Shown here: positions 53,740 to 62,972 of the stretch, piece by piece
Numbering within the stretch: the first letter of the stretch is position 1
Layout of the letters: each line of letters starts with the position of its first letter
Origin: Lachnospiraceae bacterium
GTDB taxonomy: Bacteria; Bacillota; Clostridia; Lachnospirales; Lachnospiraceae
Assembly: GCA_017440045.1 (NCBI GenBank)
Contig: JAFSIA010000062.1
Span: forward strand, 21,341-85,340
Direction: 5' to 3'
DNA length: 64,000 bases
The notes under the pieces: model-generated
Databases searched by the model: none
What the model was told of the DNA's origin: nothing
The model's input: only the letters and a program-made list of their open reading frames with translations
Translations under genes and position numbers: made by a program

Positions 53740-54504
53740 TTATTGATTCAGATGTTTATCGATTTCTTCCATTATTTTTTCACCTTTTGCTGGTTTTAAC
53801 AAATAACCGGCAGGGTGAAGGTCTAGTACTGCTTTTATGTGTTCTGTATCCTTTACTCCTGTTAAGAAGACTATTGGTACATCCTTTGCCTCCTCTATTT
53901 GACGAATCATTTGAAGGGTCATCTTACCATCACACATTGGCATATCGTAATCCAAAAAGATTAGGTCAGGGACACGTTTTCCGATAAGTGTTAACGCTTT
54001 CATAGCAGATGTAGCTAACTGCACATCATACTTATCTTTAAGCATTTCATTTAACATACGTAGCTGAAGAGCATTGTCATCTATCGCAAGAATGCACTTT
54101 CTATCATGCCTTTCCTCGTCTATAACTTTATTATCAGCGTCATAGCTCATATTTAAAAGATCACATGCCACTTTGACAATCATTTCGCTTTCTACCGGCA
54201 TTATTAATGAGCGGTAATTTTCGATAGCTGCCAACTCCTGTTCGGTCACCAATTCATTTGTAACCTCCAAACATATAAGTGGAACCTTTGGATAGTTATA
54301 ATTTAACTCATTAAAAATCTTTGACCTGTCTTCGCCCATTCCTAACATATCCAAAATAAACAAATCAGGAGTACCCATCTTCAAGATACTTTTCATCATA
54401 TAGAGATTGTCAACACAGACCTGTACGTTAAAATAGTTAACCAAGTAGTTGTTGATTTCCTCAAAGATTGTATTAAATTTTCCTATTAAGAATACTTTTT
54501 TCAT
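53740..54504 (-). CDS. Response regulator with degenerate and intact receiver domains
   Basis: The 254-residue protein has no output domain. Its first domain (about 1-118) has Asp52 in FILDMLG but lacks the acidic pair and the Lys of a working receiver. The second (about 135-254) is intact: acidic pair Asp142/Asp143, phosphoacceptor Asp185 in IFLDYDMPMCDG, Thr in VFLTGV and Lys in LLKPAKG. It overlaps the hybrid kinase stop by four bases (ATGA), so it is translated with it and is probably phosphorylated by it. An output by protein contact is likely. Confidence 0.85.
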   Translation of the reverse strand: MKKVFLIGKFNTIFEEINNYLVNYFNVQVCVDNLYMMKSILKMGTPDLFILDMLGMGEDRSKIFNELNYNYPKVPLICLEVTNELVTEQELAAIENYRSLIMPVESEMIVKVACDLLNMSYDADNKVIDEERHDRKCILAIDDNALQLRMLNEMLKDKYDVQLATSAMKALTLIGKRVPDLIFLDYDMPMCDGKMTLQMIRQIEEAKDVPIVFLTGVKDTEHIKAVLDLHPAGYLLKPAKGEKIMEEIDKHLNQ

Positions 54505-57017
54505 GCAAGGTCTCCTAATGCTTCTAATATTTTGTCTGTAGTATCGACAGCTTCATCCATTTCCAAATGAAGTATCTGTGATGCAAGCTCATCCACAAGT
54601 GGCTGTATATCACTGCTGTATTGATACTTTTGTAATTCACTGCTTATTAAATCAGCAGTATCATAATCATCATTTTTCAAACTTACTTTTAATATTTTTA
54701 AGTTCTCGGTCACCATATCTACTTCCAATTCTTTCTTTTCTTCTTTTGGAAGTATTGTACCTATTCGTTCCTTATGCTTGTCCATCTCATTAAGCAAAAT
54801 TGGATGCATGGCGACAATTCTATCCACATCTTTATTGATAGCTGCCACCTCCAGTAGTCTGGCAAGTCCTGACAGCATAAGAGCACCTACTGTTGCCGCT
54901 GAGCTCTTAAGGGCATGTACCTCTATACGATATGAATTAAGAGTTTCTTCCTGTGTAATTGTATCGAAGTAGAGCGAAAGCTTCTGCTTCCATGAATCTA
55001 CAGACTCATAAAAAGTTTCCAACACTGTCATTAACAGTTCTTTCTCGTGAAGTATGCCAAGCGCGTGACTAAAATCAAACTCGTCAAGCTTTGGCAGCTC
55101 TTCCAACTCTTCTGCCTTTTTACCAGCTTCTTTATTTACTTCACTCTCCTCGCCTGCATCAAATAATACCATTTCTTCAGGTAAGAAACTTATTATCATC
55201 TGCTCTAATTTATCTAGCATTATAGGCTTTGAAAGGAACTCATCAAAGCCATAGCTTAAATACTTCTCTCTATCACCCATGATAGCATTGGCTGTCAGCA
55301 TAATTATTGGCACACCTTCACATAGCTTTTCCTCTTTTATTATCTTAAGTGTTTCCACTCCGTCTAAGCCTGGCATCATATGGTCTAAGAATACTATGTC
55401 AAATGTTTGCTGCTTTAACAATTCCAAACATTCTTTTCCGCTCTCTGCCTCGTATATCTGCATCTTTGTCTGATTTAATAGACTTGTGAAAACCTTAAGA
55501 TTCAGACTACTATCATCCACTACGAGGATTTTCGCATCTGGTGCTGTAAATGATGTTCCATATACATTGTCCTTCTCAGCCTTCTTAAGTAGCTCATGGA
55601 AATCTCCCAGTGACTCATCACTTACTACTCTCTGCTCCAAATCAAATGAGAATATACTTCCCTTTTCATATTCACTTTGTATCAACAACTCACTTCCCAT
55701 TAACTTCAGGAACTGCGTTGCAATATTCATTCCAAGACCGGTGCCCTCTACTTTTCTGTTTCTAGACATATCCACTCTCTGGAATGCTTCATATACTCTT
55801 TCAATATCCTCTTCCTTGATTCCTATACCGGTATCCTCTACGGAGTAATGGAAGATTGCATTCTCTCCATAAACATCACATGTAACCTTCAATGTAACTG
55901 TGCCCTGATTTGTATACTTTACTCCATTAGTAAGAAGGTTTACCAATACCTGTCGTATACGTTTGTCATCACCATATAATTCACTTGGAATAGACGGGTC
56001 AATATCGAATATTAACTCTAAACCTTTATCCTTAGCTCTCACATTTATCATGTTAAACAAATCATGGAGAAGACTTCCCATATTGTAGTTTACATCTACT
56101 ATTTCCATCATTCCAGATTCTATCTTTGATGAATCCAAAATCTCATTAATAATGCTCAAAAGTGCCTTTGATGAATCCTTCACATCATGGGCATAATTTT
56201 TTATATTTTCTTCTTTGCTTTCACGAAGTATCATCTCATTCATACCCATTACTGCATTAACAGGTGTTCTTATCTCATGAGACATTCTCGCCAGGAACTG
56301 AGACTTTGAACGGTTAGCATTTTCAGCCTCCTCCTTTGCCCTTTTTAATTCCTCTGAAAGCTTCGCTCTCTCAATACTTCCGCTTACAATTTTAAACAGG
56401 TTGTTACACACATATGCGTAAGCTATATATATCAAACATCTCGGTACGATAAAGAACAATGTCAATGTGTACAGAGGATTATCATTTACCTTTGTCAAAG
56501 TAAAATGCCCATCTACCACATAATTGTCTATGCTTGTAGTTGTAAGAAGTGTCATATTGGCATCAGTCAGTCCAAAATAATATCCGCCAAAGACAGTAAC
56601 AATTGTACTAATAACTGTAATGGCATAAACATACAGCATGACTCTTTTGTTCGAATATAATGTAGCATAAAGGAATGGTATAAGTGCTACCAGTACCACA
56701 TGATATGTAAGTGTCACACTCATTATGGTTGTAACTACTTCTACTGTAAGCAGTAAAACATATTTCACTTTTTCATTTGACAATGAAACCTTCTTTGATG
56801 CTACATACACCATGATAAACATAATCAGTGACGGTATGTAACCTTTTAACATAATAGCTTTATCTACAACAAATATTCCAAGCATATTAAGTACAAATGA
56901 AATACTATATATAAGCATTGTTATGCTAAAACATCGCATAACATATTTATTCGCTATCTGCTCTCGGTCTGTTATATATGCAGATATATCATCATACGTC
57001 TTTTTCGTTTCTTCCAT
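54501..57017 (-). CDS. Hybrid sensor histidine kinase (HisKA-HATPase-receiver-Hpt)
   Basis: The 838-residue protein starts at ATG 57017. Six membrane helices occupy about residues 25-195, with a loop of about 40 residues outside between two of them. A HisKA follows with MSHEIRTPVNAVMG, then an HATPase (VNLLTNGVKYTNQ, EDTGIGIKEED and GTGLGMNI), a receiver (LVVDDSSLNLKVF and FDIVFLDHMMPGLDG) and a C-terminal Hpt with His in EVHALKSSAATVGA. So it holds a whole phosphorelay. The two-receiver protein follows with a 4-base overlap. The long 11-base distance from GGAGGG to ATG is unusual and discussed in the findings. Confidence 0.9.
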   Translation of the reverse strand: MEETKKTYDDISAYITDREQIANKYVMRCFSITMLIYSISFVLNMLGIFVVDKAIMLKGYIPSLIMFIMVYVASKKVSLSNEKVKYVLLLTVEVVTTIMSVTLTYHVVLVALIPFLYATLYSNKRVMLYVYAITVISTIVTVFGGYYFGLTDANMTLLTTTSIDNYVVDGHFTLTKVNDNPLYTLTLFFIVPRCLIYIAYAYVCNNLFKIVSGSIERAKLSEELKRAKEEAENANRSKSQFLARMSHEIRTPVNAVMGMNEMILRESKEENIKNYAHDVKDSSKALLSIINEILDSSKIESGMMEIVDVNYNMGSLLHDLFNMINVRAKDKGLELIFDIDPSIPSELYGDDKRIRQVLVNLLTNGVKYTNQGTVTLKVTCDVYGENAIFHYSVEDTGIGIKEEDIERVYEAFQRVDMSRNRKVEGTGLGMNIATQFLKLMGSELLIQSEYEKGSIFSFDLEQRVVSDESLGDFHELLKKAEKDNVYGTSFTAPDAKILVVDDSSLNLKVFTSLLNQTKMQIYEAESGKECLELLKQQTFDIVFLDHMMPGLDGVETLKIIKEEKLCEGVPIIMLTANAIMGDREKYLSYGFDEFLSKPIMLDKLEQMIISFLPEEMVLFDAGEESEVNKEAGKKAEELEELPKLDEFDFSHALGILHEKELLMTVLETFYESVDSWKQKLSLYFDTITQEETLNSYRIEVHALKSSAATVGALMLSGLARLLEVAAINKDVDRIVAMHPILLNEMDKHKERIGTILPKEEKKELEVDMVTENLKILKVSLKNDDYDTADLISSELQKYQYSSDIQPLVDELASQILHLEMDEAVDTTDKILEALGDLA

Positions 57018-57023
57018 ATAAAA

Positions 57024-57118
57024 AAACACCCTCCAAATTATTTTCACGCACAAAAATCTAAATATACTATACATTATTTTTAGTATATTTTCAAGTTTTT
57101 CTCGTGTTGAGGGTGTTT
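57024..57118 (-). promoter_or_regulatory. Promoter and long-range inverted repeat before the hybrid kinase gene
   Basis: On the minus strand TTGAAA (57089-57094) and TATAGT (57066-57071) are 17 bases apart. An upstream AAACACCCTC (57109-57118) is complementary to GAGGGTGTTT (57024-57033), which contains the ribosome site and leads into a T-run. The 5-prime arm lies before the promoter, so only readthrough transcripts from the Bat cluster could form the hairpin. Confidence 0.5.
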
Positions 57119-57128
57119 CAATATATTT

Positions 57129-57821
57129 TTACCAAACTCGGCCGTCAGCATCAAAGTTCATATCACTGTCAAATTCATCATACATATTAAGCATTTCGTT
57201 TCTTTCCTGATATGATTGATTTTGCTGCTGTTGCAGCTTTTGCTTTATATCCTGCTCGTAGTCATCACCATTTTGTGGGTCATCAGGATTATCCTGTGGG
57301 TCATTGCTATTATTCGGCTGTGATGTCTGATTCTTTTTTAATTCATCAAGCAAATCATCTATCTCTTTTTTTAATTTCTCAGCAGTCTCACTGTGACCAT
57401 CACCATTCTCAGTTGCACAGCCATCCTGCAATAACACATTCCTTGCTTCTGTCAGCTTCTCTATTGAAGCTTCTACATTTTCCTCACTATCGTAGTCCTC
57501 ACCCAGAGTTGCAATCATTGCCAAAGCGAGATTTATCCTCACTGAACATTCCTGCTCTTTGCTTGGATTCTCCTCAAGTGCCTGATTATACTCCTCAATA
57601 GCAGACTGGTAATCCTTATTTTGATAATGTATATTTCCCATATTGTAATGTGCCAAATATGGCTGAATCCAGTTGGCAAAAAGCAGCGGGTCCACATCTG
57701 AGGAGTAGTCGTTTTCTTCATAGTCATCAATAATGCTTTCGTTATAAAGGTACGTAAACGCAAGCTTAAAGCTAACTAATAGCACCAACACATACACGCT
57801 GGCAATAATAGTTTTTTTCAT
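57129..57821 (-). CDS. Membrane-anchored TPR protein (BatC/BatE-like)
   Basis: The 230-residue protein begins with a signal-anchor helix (about 4-24). TPR-like repeats follow: WIQPYLAHYNMGNIHYQNKD, IEEYNQALEENPS and RINLALAM. The C-terminal third is very rich in Asn, Asp, Gln and Pro (QPNNSNDPQDNPDDPQNGDD) and ends in KLQQQQNQSYQERNEM. Bat operons in several phyla carry such TPR proteins, thought to sit outside the membrane next to VWA proteins. It starts 19 bases downstream of the second VWA gene. The role in the complex is inferred. Confidence 0.8.
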   Translation of the reverse strand: MKKTIIASVYVLVLLVSFKLAFTYLYNESIIDDYEENDYSSDVDPLLFANWIQPYLAHYNMGNIHYQNKDYQSAIEEYNQALEENPSKEQECSVRINLALAMIATLGEDYDSEENVEASIEKLTEARNVLLQDGCATENGDGHSETAEKLKKEIDDLLDELKKNQTSQPNNSNDPQDNPDDPQNGDDYEQDIKQKLQQQQNQSYQERNEMLNMYDEFDSDMNFDADGRVW

Positions 57822-57840
57822 TTATGTTTACCCTCCTCCC

Positions 57841-58788
57841 CTAGACTTTTCTCTTGTAATATATGTAATCAAATATCATCAAAAGCAATAATGGAATTGC
57901 AAAAAAATAATATGTTTCCGTATACCCATTTTTGCTATCCTCTTCGCCATATGCAGCATGCTCCATAATCTCTGCCTGCAGTTTCTCTATGGTGCCGTCA
58001 ATCTGAGACTGTTTTGTCATATGAACATAATCAACATCAAAGTCTGACGCTATCTGTTTAAGGTTATCTTCATCTATCTTTGAAATAGCCTTTACCTTGT
58101 CATAATCATCATTATAATAATAGAGATACTCAGGCTCATCCTCGTCACCGGCATACTTAATCGGTCTCATAGCACCACCTTCTTTAGTGCCATATCCCAA
58201 TACTGCTCCAGCATCCACAAACTCATCCAGACCTTCGAAAGATTTTAGCTTCTCACTGTTCATTATCTCGCCATCACTTATAAAGAATATTATCTTAAAT
58301 GTGTCTCTCTCATTTTTCATTATGCCACTCATTTTGGCCATAACGTCATTTAAGGATGTGCCGTTGGCATAATATTCCGTCTGTCCGTTTAGTACATCTA
58401 TTGCCTGATATGCCATATTGCTGTCTATTGTATATGGCATAAGTCTCTCAACTGAATTGCCAAAGGATACAACTGAGTATGATGCACCCGGAAACTGCTC
58501 CATTATGTACTTGCAGTCTGCTTTCACCGCATCTATTCTTCTGCCATCTCCATTATAGTCCTCTGCAAGTATACTTATGGTATTATCCACCACGAACATG
58601 ATGTCTACATTCGTAGTCACTGCTTTAGCATCGTCACCCGGAATCATTATTCTCATATTAGTTACAAATATTAAAATCACTATCAAAATTTGTCTTATGA
58701 AATGATATACGCCTCTCTTTTTAAAGAGCAGTAATACTACGCATATTATTCCCATAAGCCACATTGGGATAATCGGATTTATAATCAT
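57841..58788 (-). CDS. VWA-domain membrane protein (BatB-like) with altered MIDAS motif
   Basis: The 315-residue protein has two N-terminal helices (about 2-20 and 29-47), a von Willebrand A domain of about 200 residues, and a C-terminal helix at about 290-310. The MIDAS metal motif reads DNTIS (IMFVVDNTISILAED) in place of the usual DxSxS, so metal binding may be altered. Later MIDAS positions (GTSLNDVMAKM and ISDGEIM) are conserved. It overlaps the upstream VWA gene by four bases (ATGA), which fits a fixed protein ratio. Confidence 0.82.
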   Translation of the reverse strand: MIINPIIPMWLMGIICVVLLLFKKRGVYHFIRQILIVILIFVTNMRIMIPGDDAKAVTTNVDIMFVVDNTISILAEDYNGDGRRIDAVKADCKYIMEQFPGASYSVVSFGNSVERLMPYTIDSNMAYQAIDVLNGQTEYYANGTSLNDVMAKMSGIMKNERDTFKIIFFISDGEIMNSEKLKSFEGLDEFVDAGAVLGYGTKEGGAMRPIKYAGDEDEPEYLYYYNDDYDKVKAISKIDEDNLKQIASDFDVDYVHMTKQSQIDGTIEKLQAEIMEHAAYGEEDSKNGYTETYYFFAIPLLLLMIFDYIYYKRKV

Positions 58789-59795
58789 AGCTTTACCTTT
58801 CTACTTAGAGCAAAATATATTGCCACAAAAATCAACATACACACAAACACTATCTCAGGCTTGTCATAAACAATGGTCTCCACAATGTTTAATGAAGACT
58901 TCTCAGTCTTTTCAATGTCATCAATAAGTTCATCAATTATATCTGTGGATGTTGCCTTATAATATTTACCACCAGTGCCCAAAACACTGCTTTCAAACAC
59001 CTCTTCATCTGTCACATTCTCTGGTGCAATAGCAAAAACTTTTACATCATTTTTCTTGCAAAGCCTTGCTGCCTCCTCAAGTGGTACATAAGGTGTTCCG
59101 TTTAACTGGTTATCTGTTGTGAATATTATTAGTCTTGAACGGTCCGTATTCTCTGTCAAATCAGGGAAATTGTATAAGCAGGAAGCAAGGCCATCTCCTA
59201 TGAGCGAGCTTCCCTCATCACTTAGTGTTCCTTCATACTTGTAATAATACAGCTCATAATCAAAATCATCCGGGACATCATAATCCGTTTCTTCCATTTG
59301 GATACTGGCTTCAAACGATTTCTCCAGCTTATCCAATGTTTCTAAAACATACTCGTAATCATTGGTAAGTGGTATCAACAAAACTGATTTGGCATTGAAA
59401 ATTGTCACACCAAATCTTTCACCATCCAGCTCCTTTACAACCTGCTTAAGCTTATCGCATATCTCTAAATTTAGTCCGTCCATAGAGCCTGAAATATCCA
59501 TGCAAAGGAATATATCTCTGTTTCTAAGCTCAGTGTTAACCTGCTCCACCTTGGCTGGTCTTGACAGCAAAATAAAGACACATGCAATGGCAAGCAACAG
59601 ACTTGCAAGTGCCAGATTTCCAAATATTTTGTACTGTCTTTTTAACTTCTTATAAAGCTCTGTCTCCTCCACAAGATTTGTGTTGGCGACCTTCTTCCCC
59701 TCTTTGTATGAGGATTTTATTCTCAATCTGAAAACAGCTAATACAATCAAAACGACAATTCCAACATATATAATCCAAGGATTCATTAATTCCAT
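58785..59795 (-). CDS. VWA-domain membrane protein (BatA-like)
   Basis: The 336-residue protein has membrane helices at about 6-24, 55-77 and 310-330. The VWA domain has a complete MIDAS motif DISGSM (IFLCMDISGSMDG), with GSSLIGDGLASCLYNF and IIFTTDNQ giving further metal-site residues. It probably forms a metal-bridged complex with the BatB-like protein outside the membrane. It overlaps the previous gene by ten bases. It follows the MoxR-DUF58 order typical of the Bat system. Confidence 0.87.
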   Translation of the reverse strand: MELMNPWIIYVGIVVLIVLAVFRLRIKSSYKEGKKVANTNLVEETELYKKLKRQYKIFGNLALASLLLAIACVFILLSRPAKVEQVNTELRNRDIFLCMDISGSMDGLNLEICDKLKQVVKELDGERFGVTIFNAKSVLLIPLTNDYEYVLETLDKLEKSFEASIQMEETDYDVPDDFDYELYYYKYEGTLSDEGSSLIGDGLASCLYNFPDLTENTDRSRLIIFTTDNQLNGTPYVPLEEAARLCKKNDVKVFAIAPENVTDEEVFESSVLGTGGKYYKATSTDIIDELIDDIEKTEKSSLNIVETIVYDKPEIVFVCMLIFVAIYFALSRKVKL

Positions 59796-60256
59796 TCTTC
59801 TATTACCTTCCTTGTCTTATTAATTGAGCCATATATATCACCGTCTTTATCTATGGCAAACTCAGGCATATAACATTCACTTATAACTGAATAAAGACCT
59901 GATATGTTTGTTTGCTTTATCTCCTCCAATGTGTAATTGTGAACCTTTATACCTGTGGCCTCATACACAAAGTGTCTGGCTATCTTGCTAAGCTCCTGAT
60001 AAGCCTTTCTGTTAGACAGCTTACCACCATGGCAATTTTGCTCTAAATTATATAGCTGCCTATAATATTTCTGCTTTATATTTTCACGATTTTCCGGCGT
60101 GATTTCTATTGCTTTAGACTTAACTGAATCTTTCTTTATTATTTTTACTATTATGACAATGGTGGCTGCCAGAAGTAACACCAAAAGTGTCACTGCGACT
60201 ACTATTGTTATAATTGAATAGGAATGCATATCCTGTAACTCAACGGTTATTGGCAT
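59786..60256 (-). CDS. Single-helix membrane protein of the Bat cluster (DUF4381-like)
   Basis: The 156-residue protein has one membrane helix at about 14-39, then a basic cytoplasmic domain rich in Lys, Tyr and Asn with KYYRQLYNLEQNC and SNRKAYQELSKIARHFVYEATG. The position between DUF58 and VWA genes and the helix-plus-basic-domain layout are like DUF4381 proteins, but similarity is too weak to be sure. GGGAGGA lies upstream of the ATG and the gene overlaps both neighbours. Confidence 0.65.
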   Translation of the reverse strand: MPITVELQDMHSYSIITIVVAVTLLVLLLAATIVIIVKIIKKDSVKSKAIEITPENRENIKQKYYRQLYNLEQNCHGGKLSNRKAYQELSKIARHFVYEATGIKVHNYTLEEIKQTNISGLYSVISECYMPEFAIDKDGDIYGSINKTRKVIEEWN

Positions 60257-61115
60257 ACTTATGTCCTCCCAGCAACTGGATTATCTTGTCTACAACTTCT
60301 TCATCATTATCTATACAAACACTGACAATTCTATTCTGCAAAAGCTTCTTTTCGTTGTCCTCGTCAAGATTCTTCCTAATACTCTGCTCCATGGCCAACA
60401 ACTCCTTGTTTGCAGAAATATAATCAGGAATGTATGAATCCTTCTCTACATCAAATGCCTTTCCCTCTGTAATCTTTGCATCATCAATGCTGATAAAAAG
60501 TACATTATGCTGATGTACAAGCTTTTTTAACGTGTTCTGGCTGATGCTTGCTATTCCTGTGGCATCAGTTACCACAAACATTATCATTTTTCTATTAATA
60601 TTTCTCACGATGTATTCAAGTGTTTTTTCTATATCTGTCTCATAGTCATCAAACACTTCTCTATCATACTCTGTAAGAATCTTTTCAATATTAGCAAGTC
60701 CTGTTCTAAATGGATAAAACTGAATCTTACCATTTCTATTGTAGATAGCACCTACATTATCGCCATTTTGTGCCGCCAGACAGCCCACTACTCCGCCTGC
60801 GCTAAGTGCAATATCCTTCTTAAGCTGCATACTATCTGTATGGGCGGACATGCTTTTTCCTGTATCAAACACAAGCATTATATTGTGCTTTTTCTCCGCA
60901 ATATATCTCTTAATCAGTACCTTGCCGCTTCTGGATGTGGCCTTCCAGTCGATATCTCTTATATTATCTCCCGGTGTGTACTCTCTCAAATTTTCAAAAT
61001 CAAGACCATTTCCCTGATACACAGATTTGTATGAACCATCAAAAATATTGCTACTCTTTTTATTTGAACTAATGCTTATCTTCGCTCTTATTTTTGTTAC
61101 ATAATTCATCTTCAT
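60240..61115 (-). CDS. DUF58 protein of the MoxR/Bat cluster
   Basis: The 291-residue protein has the DUF58 core LREYTPGDNIRDIDWKATSR and a following VWA-like region with MLVFDTGKSM, GDNVGAIYNR, and MIMFVVTDAT. DUF58 proteins pair with MoxR AAA ATPases and may act in assembling or inserting metals or cofactors, but no activity is known. It overlaps MoxR by four bases and the next gene by 17 bases. The protein is probably membrane-peripheral because no clear helix is seen. Confidence 0.9.
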   Translation of the reverse strand: MKMNYVTKIRAKISISSNKKSSNIFDGSYKSVYQGNGLDFENLREYTPGDNIRDIDWKATSRSGKVLIKRYIAEKKHNIMLVFDTGKSMSAHTDSMQLKKDIALSAGGVVGCLAAQNGDNVGAIYNRNGKIQFYPFRTGLANIEKILTEYDREVFDDYETDIEKTLEYIVRNINRKMIMFVVTDATGIASISQNTLKKLVHQHNVLFISIDDAKITEGKAFDVEKDSYIPDYISANKELLAMEQSIRKNLDEDNEKKLLQNRIVSVCIDNDEEVVDKIIQLLGGHKYANNR

Positions 61116-62101
61116 GGTGTCTGAATTGCTCCTAATATTGCACTGATAATTGTCTCCTGCGTAACATTATCTGCCACTGCTGCATAGTTAAGTGTTATTC
61201 TGTGTCTAAGTACGCTGTAAATAAGAGCCTTTACATCATCCGGTGTGACATAATTTCTCGAGCACATTATAGCTCTAGCCTTTGACACTTCCATAAGTGC
61301 AATGGCACCTCTTGTGCTTGAGCCCATTGTAACGTACTCTGCAAGCTCTGGCGCAATAAAGTTTCTTGGATATCTTGTGGCATTTATTATTGCTATTATG
61401 TACTTCTTAATAGAGTCATCTATATACACTCTCTTAACTAACTGCTGCAAATATACTACATCTGCCAACTCAACAACTGATGCCTGCTTATCAAAAACAT
61501 TTTTCTCTATTCTGTTTAATATAGCCAGCTCTTCATCCATATTGGGATAATTTAGCTTCTCTTTCAAAAGGAATCTGTCCAGCTGAGCCTCTGCCAATAA
61601 ATATGTACCTTCCTGCTCCACTGGGTTCTGTGTAGCAACAACTGTAAACACCTCTGGCATCTTGTACATAGTTCCACCGATAGTAACCTGATGCTCCTGC
61701 ATTACCTCAAGCATGGCACTCTGTGTCTTGGCACTTGAACGGTTAATCTCATCAAGCAGCACGAAGTTTGCATAAACAGGTCCCAGCTTAGTTTCAAACG
61801 AATTGGTAGAATAATTTAATACCTGAGTTCCGATAATATCGCTTGGCAACAAATCCGGTGTACACTGAATTCTGGAAAATGTACCATTGACAGCCTCTGT
61901 CACTGTCTTAGCTGCTGTTGTCTTCGCAAGTCCCGGCACCGACTCAAGCAATATGTGACCATTACACATAAGCGTAGCAAATAATGATGTGCCAAGGTTA
62001 ACCTGGCCTACCATCTTTGTATAATAATAGTCTCTCATCTTCACTAAGATTTCTCTGGCCTTTTGGAGTTCCTGCTCTGTAATCTTTTCTATGTTATTCA
62101 T
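61112..62101 (-). CDS. MoxR-family AAA+ ATPase
   Basis: The 329-residue ATPase has Walker A ESVPGLAKTTAAKT, Walker B FVLLDEINRSSAKTQS, sensor VVATQNPVEQEGTYLLAEAQLDRF (the MoxR-specific stretch, quoted in part) and Arg fingers. MoxR proteins act as chaperones for assembly of multi-subunit metalloproteins or envelope complexes. Here it heads a five-gene Bat-like cluster (DUF58, DUF4381-like, two VWA, TPR) translated with overlaps. The start follows GAGGGA. Its transcript probably starts in the 62102-62328 gap. Confidence 0.94.
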   Translation of the reverse strand: MNNIEKITEQELQKAREILVKMRDYYYTKMVGQVNLGTSLFATLMCNGHILLESVPGLAKTTAAKTVTEAVNGTFSRIQCTPDLLPSDIIGTQVLNYSTNSFETKLGPVYANFVLLDEINRSSAKTQSAMLEVMQEHQVTIGGTMYKMPEVFTVVATQNPVEQEGTYLLAEAQLDRFLLKEKLNYPNMDEELAILNRIEKNVFDKQASVVELADVVYLQQLVKRVYIDDSIKKYIIAIINATRYPRNFIAPELAEYVTMGSSTRGAIALMEVSKARAIMCSRNYVTPDDVKALIYSVLRHRITLNYAAVADNVTQETIISAILGAIQTP

Positions 62102-62242
62102 CTTTTATCCCTCTCTGTAGTTTTTGTATCGATTAATTTATAGCATATTTTCGGGGGTTTTACAAGGAAGAAGCGCCAGTGAATTTGTTGTTTTATCTTG
62201 CTTTTACATAACTTTTGTAAACATTTGCACATAATGATATTT

Positions 62243-62266
62243 AAAAAGCAGCCAAAGCTGCTTTTT
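62243..62266 (-). terminator. Terminator after the 62329-62958 membrane-protein gene
   Basis: AAAAAGCAGC and GCTGCTTTTT form a 10-bp perfect stem with a four-base loop in the gap before the MoxR cluster, followed by A-rich sequence on the minus strand. Confidence 0.75.
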
Positions 62267-62328
62267 ATTAGTATCATCCCTTTGTTAAATTGTTCACTTT
62301 GCTTATTTTTAAATTCTATTATATAACC

Positions 62329-62958
62329 CTATTCATTCACTTTTTCATACAAGTATTCAATAACAGAATGTGTTTCATCATCTGAATATCTTACTCCAGC
62401 CCAACTCATATACGAAATACTAAAAGAAGAGTCCATATTTACTTCAAAAACAACCTCAAAATGTTCTCCTTCTAGTCTTCCGCTTACTTTTACTAATATT
62501 CGTCTATTCATACCCATATATGTATCCCATTCATATTCATCAAGGGTACCTTCGAATAATTCACCTATCTCAATATCCGTATATTGGGCAAATGAATCTT
62601 CCTTAACTGCATTTATCATAGCTGGATTTGACATTTCTAAAGCCTTTACCCATAATGCATTTGGTATCAATAAATCTGCAACAAAAACTGTAATCCATAT
62701 AGCTGTAAAAAGCCACTTATTGCCTTTTACCAAAGTCATTCGTTTATAAATATACAACGGAACAAACAAAACAGATACCATAATAAACTTATCTACTGAA
62801 TATCTTGCCTGCTTTAGCTTATAACAATCGTACATACAATATCCCGTATTCATTATATACGATATCCACCACAAATTTGTTACATCAATATAAAACCATC
62901 CCGCTATAAGAAACTGTATAAGTGTTGATAAAATTGGCATTAATAATAAGTATATCAT
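62329..62958 (-). CDS. Membrane protein of unknown function
   Basis: The start is set at ATG 62958 (after AAAGGA); a longer ORF overlapping the GNAT gene is unlikely. The 209-residue protein has helices at about 2-22, 27-45, 58-75 and 86-106, then a soluble domain of about 90 residues (TDIEIGELFEGTLDEYEWDT and RLEGEHFEVVFEVNMDSSFS) ending in a helix. I do not recognise it. It follows the GNAT fusion gene by 14 bases and likely shares its transcript. Confidence 0.6.
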   Translation of the reverse strand: MIYLLLMPILSTLIQFLIAGWFYIDVTNLWWISYIMNTGYCMYDCYKLKQARYSVDKFIMVSVLFVPLYIYKRMTLVKGNKWLFTAIWITVFVADLLIPNALWVKALEMSNPAMINAVKEDSFAQYTDIEIGELFEGTLDEYEWDTYMGMNRRILVKVSGRLEGEHFEVVFEVNMDSSFSISYMSWAGVRYSDDETHSVIEYLYEKVNE

Positions 62959-62972
62959 ATCTATTCCTTTCT

